Origin: an uncultured Nitratireductor sp.
GTDB taxonomy: Bacteria > Pseudomonadota > Alphaproteobacteria > Rhizobiales > Rhizobiaceae
Length of the DNA: 43,217 nt
Reading direction: 5' to 3'
Assembly (NCBI RefSeq): GCF_913053745.1
Contig: NZ_CAJXGF010000019.1
Span: forward strand, 1 to 43,217
Position numbers and translations under genes: made by a program. How positions within the stretch are numbered: the first letter of the stretch is position 1; each line of letters starts with the position of its first letter. Positions 1-6,860 of this stretch are shown here, one piece after another. The notes under the pieces were generated by a model. The model was not told the origin of the DNA and ran no database searches. It saw nothing but the letters and a program-made list of their open reading frames with translations.

Positions 1-318
1 GCGCGCTGCCGTCAGCGCGGCGCGCTGTTGTTCGAGTTGCAGGTTGAGATCCATCGGATCCAGCCGCGCCAGGACCTCTCCGGCTTCCACCCTGTCGCCT
101 ACATCAACGAGGCGCGCCGCCACCTTGCCGCCGACGCGAAACGCCTCGGTTATCTCGGTGCGTGGCACCACTGTGCCCGTATAGGTGCGCGTTTCGGCGA
201 GCGGTGAGAGCCGCACCGTCGCCACCCGCACCACCGGATCGGGCCGTTCGACCACCTCCTCGTCCTGGCAGGCCGCGAGCGCGAGCGCCACCGCGCTCAG
301 AAGAACAATCCGTTTCAT
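1..318 (-). CDS. RND efflux membrane-fusion (adaptor) lipoprotein, 5' part only
   Basis: The gene starts at 318 and runs off the left edge, leaving 106 codons. The N-terminus is a lipoprotein signal with basic residues 2-3, a hydrophobic core and a lipobox ending in Cys17 (L-A-A-C). The visible mature part has the beta-strand and biotinyl-lipoyl-like start of HlyD/AcrA adaptors: a T-Y-T-G-T-V stretch, then G-G-K-V, V-D-V-G-D-R-V-E-A-G-E-V-L, and the start of a coiled-coil hairpin (LNLQLEQQRAAL). Family members bridge an inner-membrane RND pump to an outer-membrane channel. The pump gene would be expected further left. A TetR gene lies directly upstream on the same strand and is the probable repressor. 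The family call is firm. The exported compound cannot be told. Confidence 0.85.
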   Translation of the reverse strand, partial: MKRIVLLSAVALALAACQDEEVVERPDPVVRVATVRLSPLAETRTYTGTVVPRTEITEAFRVGGKVAARLVDVGDRVEAGEVLARLDPMDLNLQLEQQRAALTAAR

Positions 319-361
319 GGTCTTTAGCGGCATAAGCCAGCACCTTATAAACGTTGTTAAC

Positions 362-376
362 TATCGATTCTCGATA
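362..376. promoter_or_regulatory. Perfect dyad TATCGA-N3-TCGATA upstream of the efflux gene
   Basis: A 6+3+6 inverted repeat sits 44 bases before the start codon of the membrane-fusion gene, in an AT-rich stretch between that gene and the TetR gene. Position and symmetry fit an operator for the adjacent TetR protein. This is inferred only from location and symmetry. Confidence 0.4.
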
Positions 377-426
377 TTCATCATAAATTTGACACACAAA
401 AACTCAGGCCTCCCTTCCTTGGCGGC

Positions 427-1044
427 CTAGTCCTGCTTGCCCAGTCCTTTCAGGATAAAGCGAAGCTGCTCGCGCAGCCCCTCTTCGGTATCTTCGCCAT
501 GCTGTATGCAATGTTCGATCAGAAGAGGGTGCAGAAACGGCACGAAGGCCGTCTTCACGCAGCGCGCGGACATAGCCGGGTCGTCGACGTCGAACTCGCC
601 GGCCTCGACACCCTCGCGAATGATCCCCTCCATGATCGTCGTCATGCGCTCGATATGCGCCTTGATGATCGACCAGTTTTCCTGCATCGCGGCGGCGACC
701 ATATCGTGCGTGCGCTTCTCCTTGATCAGCGTTGCCTTGTTGTGCTGATGGATCGCCGTCAAAAGCCGCGTCAACTTTTCCGAAGCCGGCGCCTTGGTCC
801 GCGCGATGGCAAAGGCAATCTCCGCCACTTCCTCCACGATGCGCCCGCAAATGCACTCGTTGATCGCACCTTTGGACGGAAAAAAACGATAGATGTTGGC
901 CGGACTCATCCCCAGCTCCGCGGCGATGTCCGCAACGGAGGTTTTCTGGTAACCGATGCTGCGGAAGAAGTTTTCTGCAACCTCGAGAATACGAGATCGC
1001 GTCTCTTCCGGATCGGTGCGTGGGCGTATAATCGGCTTCATCAT
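427..1044 (-). CDS. TetR/AcrR family transcriptional regulator
   Basis: About 205 residues, normal for TetR. The N-terminal helix-turn-helix (roughly residues 10-60) has the typical progression ETRSRILEVAENFF, then TSVADIAAELGMSPANIYRFF with the Y-x-F-F-x-S-K signature. The C-terminal half is a variable helical ligand-binding domain. The ATG pair at 1044/1041 is preferred over an in-frame TTG at 1065, because an AGAG stretch precedes it at a reasonable distance and homologous domains begin soon after. It lies upstream of, and on the same strand as, the efflux adaptor gene, so it probably represses that pump in the absence of a toxic ligand. The ligand is unknown. Confidence 0.9.
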   Translation of the reverse strand: MMKPIIRPRTDPEETRSRILEVAENFFRSIGYQKTSVADIAAELGMSPANIYRFFPSKGAINECICGRIVEEVAEIAFAIARTKAPASEKLTRLLTAIHQHNKATLIKEKRTHDMVAAAMQENWSIIKAHIERMTTIMEGIIREGVEAGEFDVDDPAMSARCVKTAFVPFLHPLLIEHCIQHGEDTEEGLREQLRFILKGLGKQD

Positions 1045-1130
1045 CTTATCTCTGACGATTTTCAATAATCATCACACTTCACTTCGTCAAGATGGAATCA
1101 CCTCGACTGCATGGATTTTATCACCCGTGA

Positions 1131-1148
1131 AGAAAACCGGCCAACCGG
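1131..1148 (-). terminator. Weak terminator-like hairpin after the AraC gene
   Basis: Read on the minus strand, CCGG-TTGG-CCGG is followed directly by TTTTCT, about 32 bases after the stop of the AraC-type gene. The 4-bp stem is short, so this is a weak candidate for an intrinsic terminator separating AraC from the TetR gene. Confidence 0.25.
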
Positions 1149-1179
1149 CCTTGAAGTTCCTGCAAAGCCCGAAAAGCGT

Positions 1180-2172
1180 TTACGGCCAGGCGGCGAAGGA
1201 ATTCTCGCCCTTGGATTTGCGCTGCATCGCCTCGCGACGCAAGCGCCCCGGCGACATTCCCGTCTCACGCTTGAAAAAGCGGTTGAAGTATCCGGCATCC
1301 TTGAAGCCGAGCGCTTCCGCCACCTCGGCGGCCTGAAGACCGGTTCCATTCAACAGAACCTCCGCTTCGGCAACAAGCCGGGCGTGGATCAGCTCAAGCG
1401 GCGTACGCCCCGTCACCCGCCGCACCGCGCTGCCGAGCCGCCCTCGCGACACTGAAAGGAACCGCGCATAGTCGCTGACGCTCCAGTGGTCGCGCACATG
1501 GAGCTCAACCAAATGCAGGAAGTTGCGCACAAGCGTGCGCGGCGCCGATTGCTGCTTGGACGGCATGGGACTCGACGTGCGCCAAAGCGCGATCAGGATC
1601 AGGACGAGGTGATAGCGCGCCGTGTCCTGCGCTCCGGGCCGGTCGCTGCGCAATTCGTCGCCGATGACTTCGATGCTGCGGCACAGGTCCTGAGCCAGAG
1701 CCGGCGCAATTTTGGCGCCCAGAACCGGATGAAACAGCGCATTCTTGACCTCGGTCCCGATGGGGCCGGAGGGCACCGCACGGCCGATTGCGAGCTCCGA
1801 TGCGGCAAGCGCGGCACCACGTGCGCCAGCCTCCAGCGTCAAAGTCGCCGGCTTGCCCGCCGGCAACCAGAGCACGCAGGGCGCGGCAAGTGGGATGATC
1901 GTGCTCTCGAGCGCGAGTTGCCCGACGCCCGAAATGAGAGCGAACGCCCTGTTTCGGTTGCCGTGAAGCGTCCACGCGACCGGGGAGAGCGCTGTTTTGA
2001 CAACCGCCGCTTCCGTATCCGGCAGGACAACGATGGGAGGGATCGTCCCCGCCGGCGGAGCATCTCCCGTACGGCTGTTCTGTAACAAATCGAGCTTTTT
2101 CTCCAAAGCGCTGAACGGGCATATGCGAACCGCCCAAAAGTACAATTCTTTCGACAAAAAGTCTATTTCCAC
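1180..2172 (-). CDS. AraC-family transcriptional regulator
   Basis: About 330 residues. The C-terminal ~100 residues hold the two helix-turn-helix units of the AraC family: the first around WSVSDYARFLSVSRGRLGSAVRRVTG, the second around AAEVAEALGFKDAGYFNRFFKRETGMSP, whose G-F-x-D-x-x-Y-F-x-R-x-F-K pattern is diagnostic. The N-terminal part looks like a cupin-type effector domain, with a run resembling L-P-A-G-K-P-A at its barrel. The GTG start at 2172 has a G-rich ribosome-binding stretch upstream. The gene is divergent from the HAAT ABC importer starting at 2277, which makes it the likely activator of the importer-dehydrogenase operon. AraC proteins of this build (PobR/HpaA style) often sense aromatic acids. 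The effector here is inferred, not seen. Confidence 0.88.
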   Translation of the reverse strand: MEIDFLSKELYFWAVRICPFSALEKKLDLLQNSRTGDAPPAGTIPPIVVLPDTEAAVVKTALSPVAWTLHGNRNRAFALISGVGQLALESTIIPLAAPCVLWLPAGKPATLTLEAGARGAALAASELAIGRAVPSGPIGTEVKNALFHPVLGAKIAPALAQDLCRSIEVIGDELRSDRPGAQDTARYHLVLILIALWRTSSPMPSKQQSAPRTLVRNFLHLVELHVRDHWSVSDYARFLSVSRGRLGSAVRRVTGRTPLELIHARLVAEAEVLLNGTGLQAAEVAEALGFKDAGYFNRFFKRETGMSPGRLRREAMQRKSKGENSFAAWP

Positions 2173-2210
2173 CGAACGCCCACCCCCTAAACTTCAGACC
2201 GTCCCGTGCT

Positions 2211-2232
2211 GGACCGGCGTAAGGAACGGTCC
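2211..2232. promoter_or_regulatory. Dyad GGACCG-N10-CGGTCC in the AraC/HAAT divergent region
   Basis: A perfect 6+6 inverted repeat lies between the divergent AraC gene and the first importer gene, 45 bases before the latter's start codon. A related GACCGTCC sits just upstream near 2197. It could be an operator or a hairpin in the leader RNA. No clear -35/-10 pair was found beside it. Confidence 0.3.
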
Positions 2233-2276
2233 GCAACGGCATTTCGCTTAGAGCGAGGGACGTGGAGGAGGAAACC

Positions 2277-3506
2277 ATGATGAAGTCTGCAAGCAGGCGG
2301 CGCCTGCGCGACGTTTTTTTGTCTGCCGGCGCCGTAATGACCGTGCTGGTCGGCGCATCCGCGCATGCGCAGGAACGCGAAACGATCAAGATCGGGTATG
2401 CCGTATCCAAGACCGGCGCGAACGCCGGCGGGGCGGGCATCACCACCATTCCCAACTACCAGCTTTGGATCAACGACGTTAAGGAAGCCGGCGGTCTCGA
2501 GCTTCCCGACGGCAGCAAGCTGCCGATCGAAGTCATCGAGTATGACGACCGCTCTTCGGCCGAAGAGGTCGTGCGCGCGGTGGAGCGTCTGGCGACACAG
2601 GATGAGGTGGATTTCATCCTGCCCCCTTGGGGAACGGGCTTCAACCTCGCCGTCGCGCCACTGTTCGACCGCTTCGGCTACCCGCAGCTTGCCGTTTCCT
2701 CGGTGACCGACAAGGCACCGGAGTTCGTCGAGCGCTGGCCCAGGAGTTACTGGATGCTCGGCGGTGGAGAGGATTATACCGATGCCCTTGCCACCCTGCT
2801 TGCCGAACAGCGCGACGCCGGCACGATAAACGGAAAGATCGCCATGGCGTCGGTTGCCGACGGCTTCGGCATCGATCTGGTGACGGCGGCACGCGCGTCC
2901 TTCGAAGAGGCAGGGTTCGAAACGGTCTATGACAAGACCTATCCCGTCGGAACTTCCGACTTCTCCCCCATTGTCAACGAAGCCGCGACGACGGATGCCG
3001 ACACCTTTGTCGCCTTTTCCTACCCGCCGGACACGTTTGCCCTGACGCAGCAGGCGCAGGTGTCGAGTTACAATCCCAAGGTGCTTTATCTCGGTGTCGG
3101 CGTCGGCTTTCCCGTCTATGGAGAAGACAAACCGAATGCGGAAGGCGTGATGAGCCTTGGCGGAATCGCCCCCGACAATGAAAGCAACATGGCCTATCGC
3201 AAGCGTCACAAGGAGCTGACGGGCCAGGGGCCGGACTATTGGGGAAGCGTCATCACCTATGCGAGCCTTCAGATGCTGCAGGAGGCCATCAAGCGCGTTG
3301 GCCTCGACCGCGACAAGGTTTCCGAAGAGCTTTCCAACGGAACCTTCGAGACCGTTCTGGGTGAAACCAAGCTTGAGGACAATCAGCTCCGCACGCTCTG
3401 GTGGACCGGTCAGTGGCAAGATGGCGTTTTCGTCGGCGTAGCCCCGCAGGGAAGGTCCGGCGCTTCCAAAGTCAAACTGCCGAAGGCCGCCTGGCAGGCG
3501 CAATAA
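2277..3506 (+). CDS. HAAT-type ABC transporter substrate-binding protein (system 1)
   Basis: A 409-residue periplasmic binding protein of the leucine/isoleucine/valine-binding (LivJ, Peripla_BP_6) family. A Sec signal peptide with Arg-rich start and hydrophobic core ends at A-H-A/Q (cleavage after about residue 31). The mature part opens with the family strand IKIGYAVSKTG and has a later GFGIDLV motif typical of the second lobe. Start choice: a strong GGAGGAGG sits just before the ATG pair at 2277/2280. It is the first gene of an operon with two permeases, two ATPases and two dehydrogenases. HAAT binding proteins take amino acids, amides or aromatic acids. The dehydrogenases downstream make an aromatic or carbonyl ligand more likely than leucine, but this is inference. 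Confidence 0.9.
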   Translation: MMKSASRRRLRDVFLSAGAVMTVLVGASAHAQERETIKIGYAVSKTGANAGGAGITTIPNYQLWINDVKEAGGLELPDGSKLPIEVIEYDDRSSAEEVVRAVERLATQDEVDFILPPWGTGFNLAVAPLFDRFGYPQLAVSSVTDKAPEFVERWPRSYWMLGGGEDYTDALATLLAEQRDAGTINGKIAMASVADGFGIDLVTAARASFEEAGFETVYDKTYPVGTSDFSPIVNEAATTDADTFVAFSYPPDTFALTQQAQVSSYNPKVLYLGVGVGFPVYGEDKPNAEGVMSLGGIAPDNESNMAYRKRHKELTGQGPDYWGSVITYASLQMLQEAIKRVGLDRDKVSEELSNGTFETVLGETKLEDNQLRTLWWTGQWQDGVFVGVAPQGRSGASKVKLPKAAWQAQ

Positions 3507-3519
3507 GACGGAATCGTTT

Positions 3520-3545
3520 CGGCCGGCGCGCGGACGCGCCGGCCG
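3520..3545 (+). other. Intercistronic GC hairpin after the binding-protein gene
   Basis: A perfect 11-bp stem with a CGGA tetraloop (CGGCCGGCGCG / CGCGCCGGCCG) begins 14 bases after the binding-protein stop codon and ends before the permease start. No U-run follows, so it is not a normal terminator. It is placed like elements that protect upstream mRNA or attenuate downstream genes, giving more binding protein than permease. Confidence 0.65.
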
Positions 3546-3572
3546 CCGCAAGAACTCGGGAGATTGAACAAT

Positions 3573-4445
3573 ATGCTCATGACGGCGCTCATCGCCGGCC
3601 TGGTGCTTGGCGGCACCTATGCACTGGTGGCCATGGGGCTCACCCTGCAATACGGCATCGCGCGCATCATGAATCTCGCCTATGGCGAGACCATGATCAC
3701 AGCCGCCTTCGCGGCCTTCATCCTACAAAGCGCGCTCGGGCTCAATCCGATCGCCGACCTGCTTCTTATCGTGCCGGGCGGGTTTCTTCTGAGTTGGGCC
3801 ATCTACGCGCTGATGATGCGTCCGCTGGTAACCCGCTCCCGCGACCGAGGTGCACTTGAGATCGATTCCATTCTGGCAACGTTCGGGCTCCTTTTCGTTA
3901 TCCAGGGCGTTCTGCTCGTGATCTTCGGCGCCAACTATATGAGCTATTCCTATCTCAACGTGCCGGTCAGCATTCTCGGCGCCAATGTCGCCGCCAACCG
4001 GCTGCTCGCGCTCGTTCTCGCGCTTGCGATCGGCGTAACGCTATACCTGCTCATGACGCGCACACGCTGGGGCACGACCATTCGCGCCGTCGCCGTTGCA
4101 CCGCAGTCCGCACCGCTCGTCGGCATCGACGTCAACCGAACGGCACGTTTCGCCTTCGCGCTCGGCGGCGCGCTTGCCGCTGCCGGCGGCGTCGTCATCT
4201 CCATGTATCAGACCTTCACCGCCACCTCCGGCGTGGTGTTCACCATGAAAGCCCTGATCGTCGTCATCATGGGCGGGGTCGGCAATCTTCTTGGCGCCCT
4301 CTCGGCGGGGCTGATCCTCGGCATGGTGGAAACCTTTGTCGCCACCTATGTGGATCCCGGACTCACGCTGGCCGCCACCTATGGCATCTTTCTGGCGCTG
4401 CTTCTGTGGCGCCCCCAGGGTCTGTTCGGAAAGGCCGCGCGATGA
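3573..4445 (+). CDS. HAAT ABC transporter permease, LivH type (system 1)
   Basis: A 290-residue inner-membrane protein of the branched-chain-amino-acid permease family. The N-terminus has LIAGLVLGGTYALVAMGLTL and the following G-I-x-R-I-M-N-L-A-Y-G-E stretch, the standard LivH opening (usually N-x-A-H-G). About eight hydrophobic segments follow, ending with LWRPQGLFGK, the family's C-terminal cytoplasmic signature. The ATG at 3573 is chosen because GGGAG lies 10 bases ahead. An in-frame TTG at 3564 would add three residues. It overlaps the next permease gene by four bases (ATGA), showing translational coupling. It forms the channel together with the LivM-type protein. Confidence 0.9.
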   Translation: MLMTALIAGLVLGGTYALVAMGLTLQYGIARIMNLAYGETMITAAFAAFILQSALGLNPIADLLLIVPGGFLLSWAIYALMMRPLVTRSRDRGALEIDSILATFGLLFVIQGVLLVIFGANYMSYSYLNVPVSILGANVAANRLLALVLALAIGVTLYLLMTRTRWGTTIRAVAVAPQSAPLVGIDVNRTARFAFALGGALAAAGGVVISMYQTFTATSGVVFTMKALIVVIMGGVGNLLGALSAGLILGMVETFVATYVDPGLTLAATYGIFLALLLWRPQGLFGKAAR

Positions 4446-5416
4446 CCATGCGGCTTGCCTTCGGTTTTTCTCTTGCGGCCGCGGCACTCGCCGCCCTCGC
4501 CTTCGCGCCCTTCTATGTCGGCCCCTATCAGGTCGGCCTGCTGATCGGCCTGGCTGGATACGTGACCCTGTCGAGCGCATGGGCGCTCTTTTCCGGTCCC
4601 ACCCGCTACGTGTCGCTGGCCACCGTCGCCTTCTTCGGCATCGGCGCCTACACGGTCGCGGCGCTCAACGAGATTCTGCCCTACCCGCTGGTTCTTCTGG
4701 CAGCGGCCGGCGTCGGGCTGGGAATCGCGCTCATCGTCGGCCTGTCGACGCTCAGGCTCGCCGGTGTCTATTTCGTCATCTTCACCTTCGGTCTCGCCGA
4801 ACTCGTGCGCCAGCTCGTCACCTGGTACGAAGTGAACGTGACGGGCACGTTGGGCCGCTACATCTTCATGTCCTTCGGCCCTGAGGAAATCTACTGGCAG
4901 CTCTTGGCTCTGATGGCGGCGACGCTGTTCGTTTCGTGGTGCATCGGCCGCAGCCGGCTCGGCCTGGCGCTCAAGATCATTGGCGACGACGAGGTGGTCG
5001 CCGCCCATTGCGGCATCGACATCGCCCGCACCAAGCTGGCTCTGTTCGCGCTCAGTGCGGTGATCATTACTCTGGTCGGCGCGATCCAGGCGCCGCGCTG
5101 GACCTATATCGAGCCCGGCATCGTGTTCAATCCGACCGTTTCCTTCCTGACCCTGATCATGGCGCTGCTCGGCGGGGCGAACCGCCTCTGGGGCCCGGCG
5201 CTCGGCGCGGTGCCGCTGTTCCTGCTGTTCGAATGGCTGTCAGCCAATTTTCCCGACCATTATTCGATCATTCTCGGCCTGCTCTTCATCGCCATCGTCT
5301 TCATCCTGCCGGGCGGCGTGCTCGCCTTCGTGGAACGGGCCTTGGCTCACTCGAAGCGGGTCACCGGCAACGCAGAGCGCGTAAGAGAACCCGGAACCGC
5401 GGAGGCCCGCCAATGA
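4442..5416 (+). CDS. HAAT ABC transporter permease, LivM type (system 1)
   Basis: A 324-residue LivM-type membrane protein, partner of the preceding permease. Family features are the LSSAWALFSGPTRYVSLATVAFFGIGAY region (usually L-x-G-x-x-G-x-x-S-x-G-x-A-x-F-x-G-x-G-A-Y) and the R-x-A-G-V-Y-F-V segment. The coupling helix region SRLGLALKIIGDDEVVAAHCGID contacts the ATPase. The C-terminus is IILGLLFIAIVFILPGGVLAF. The start is the ATGA overlap with the upstream stop. The gene overlaps the ATPase gene downstream by four bases as well, so the three are co-translated. Confidence 0.9.
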   Translation: MTMRLAFGFSLAAAALAALAFAPFYVGPYQVGLLIGLAGYVTLSSAWALFSGPTRYVSLATVAFFGIGAYTVAALNEILPYPLVLLAAAGVGLGIALIVGLSTLRLAGVYFVIFTFGLAELVRQLVTWYEVNVTGTLGRYIFMSFGPEEIYWQLLALMAATLFVSWCIGRSRLGLALKIIGDDEVVAAHCGIDIARTKLALFALSAVIITLVGAIQAPRWTYIEPGIVFNPTVSFLTLIMALLGGANRLWGPALGAVPLFLLFEWLSANFPDHYSIILGLLFIAIVFILPGGVLAFVERALAHSKRVTGNAERVREPGTAEARQ

Positions 5417-6141
5417 GCGCGCTCCTGGAAATCCGCGACCTGACCAAGCGCTTCGGCGGGCTGACGGCGGTGAATGGCGTAAGCTTCGACATTTCCCGCG
5501 GTGAAACGGTCGGCCTGCTCGGCCCCAACGGATCGGGCAAGACCACGGTGCTCAACATGATTTCCGGCCTGCTTCCGGCAAGCGGCGGCGCGATCCATCT
5601 AAACGGCGAGAAAATCTCGGGGCTCGCGGCCAACCGCATCGCCAGACGCGGCGTGGCGCGCACCTTTCAGCTCGTGCGCATCCTTCCCTCGCTCTCCGTC
5701 GAGGACAATGTCGTTGCCGCCCTGGCTTTCGGGAAAAAGCGTCTTTGGGATCGAGCGGCCCGCGACGACGCCCTTACCTGCCTCGAACGCGTCGGTCTCC
5801 AGGGTCGCGGTTCGGAGAACGCCGCCGATCTCACCTATATCGATCAGAAGCGGCTCGAACTGGCCCGCGCGCTTGCCGCCGAACCTTCCCTGCTCCTGCT
5901 CGACGAATGGCTCGCCGGCCTGAACCCGACCGAGCTTCGCATCGGCATCGACCTGATTGCCGACCTCAACGACAGCGGGATGACCGTCTTTCTGGTAGAG
6001 CATGTGATGGACGCGATCCGCGCTCTGTGCGGTCGCTCGGTGGTCATGAACGCCGGCATGAAGATCGCCGACGGGCCGACCGGCGATGTGCTCGGCGACC
6101 CCGGCGTGGTGCGCGCCTATCTGGGAGACGCCCATGCTTGA
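5413..6141 (+). CDS. HAAT ABC transporter ATPase, LivG type, with altered signature motif (system 1)
   Basis: A 242-residue ATPase. Walker A is GPNGSGKT (residues 37-44), the Q-loop T-F-Q lies at 84-86, and Walker B is LLLLDE (160-165). Two motifs are unusual: the ABC signature, normally L-S-x-G-x-Q, reads L-T-Y-I-D-Q-K (140-146), so the Gly is replaced by Ile, and Walker B is followed by Trp166 where Pro is usual (D-E-W-L-A-G-L-N-P-T-E). The rest matches LivG, including the long helical insert and L-V-E-H as switch region. It is coupled by ATGA to the permease upstream and overlaps the LivF-type gene by eight bases. The second ATPase has a canonical signature, so one catalytic site of the pair may be altered. 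Confidence 0.9.
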   Translation: MSALLEIRDLTKRFGGLTAVNGVSFDISRGETVGLLGPNGSGKTTVLNMISGLLPASGGAIHLNGEKISGLAANRIARRGVARTFQLVRILPSLSVEDNVVAALAFGKKRLWDRAARDDALTCLERVGLQGRGSENAADLTYIDQKRLELARALAAEPSLLLLDEWLAGLNPTELRIGIDLIADLNDSGMTVFLVEHVMDAIRALCGRSVVMNAGMKIADGPTGDVLGDPGVVRAYLGDAHA

Positions 6142-6856
6142 AATTGAGGACCTCAACCTGCATTACGGACAGCATCTGGCGCTCGACAGTGTTTCGGTTA
6201 CGATCGCCCCTGGCGAAACCGTGGTCATCCTCGGGGCGAACGGTGCCGGCAAATCGTCGCTCCTCAAATCGGTTGCCCGGCTCGTGCCTTCCGATGCAGG
6301 ATCGCAGATCCGCCTTGACGGACGTCTCCTGGCGGCACTCCCGGCCCATCGTATCGTTCAGGAAGGCATCGCCCTCGTCCCGGAGGGGCGTGGCGTATTT
6401 GGCGACCTTACCGTGGAGGAGAATCTTCTGCTCGGCGCCAATCCGCCACGTGCCCGCACCGACGAAGGCGAGCGCAGAGCCCAGGTCTACGATCTGTTCC
6501 CCAAGCTGAAGGAGCGCCGGCGCCAGGCCGTCAACACCATGTCCGGCGGCGAACAGCAGATGGTGGCCATCGGCCGTGCTTTGATGTCCAACCCGGCCTA
6601 TCTCATGCTTGACGAGCCGAGCCTCGGCCTGGCTCCCGTCATGGTCACCGAGCTTTTTCTGGCGCTCGACCGGATCCGCAAATCCGGCGTCGCGCTTCTG
6701 ATCGTCGAACAGAACGTCCGGGTCAGCCTGTCGATCGCCGATCGCGGCTATCTGATAGAGGCCGGGCGCATTGTCGGCGCCGACACGGCGAAGGCATTGC
6801 TGAACGACGAGGCCGTGCAACGCGCTTTTTTGGGTAAGACAGACGAACGAGGATGA
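6134..6856 (+). CDS. HAAT ABC transporter ATPase, LivF type (system 1)
   Basis: A 240-residue ATPase of the LivF subfamily. Walker A is GANGAGKS (34-41), the EGRGVF motif typical of LivF follows, the signature is M-S-G-G-E-Q-Q, Walker B is YLMLDEPSLGLAP, and the switch is L-I-V-E-Q-N. The start codon lies inside the end of the LivG-type gene (8-base overlap), so the two are co-translated. It pairs with the LivG-type subunit to energise system 1. Only four bases separate its stop from the aldehyde dehydrogenase start, tying uptake to oxidation in one operon. Confidence 0.92.
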   Translation: MLEIEDLNLHYGQHLALDSVSVTIAPGETVVILGANGAGKSSLLKSVARLVPSDAGSQIRLDGRLLAALPAHRIVQEGIALVPEGRGVFGDLTVEENLLLGANPPRARTDEGERRAQVYDLFPKLKERRRQAVNTMSGGEQQMVAIGRALMSNPAYLMLDEPSLGLAPVMVTELFLALDRIRKSGVALLIVEQNVRVSLSIADRGYLIEAGRIVGADTAKALLNDEAVQRAFLGKTDERG

Positions 6857-6860
6857 AATA

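Noticed and set aside
427-1065. A longer TetR protein starting at TTG 1065.
   Set aside because: The extra seven residues are not family-like and TTG has no good ribosome-binding site; the ATG pair at 1044/1041 is better placed.
2277-6856. Naming the first HAAT importer a leucine/isoleucine/valine transporter.
   Set aside because: The family includes many other ligands, and the co-transcribed dehydrogenases do not fit branched-chain amino acids.
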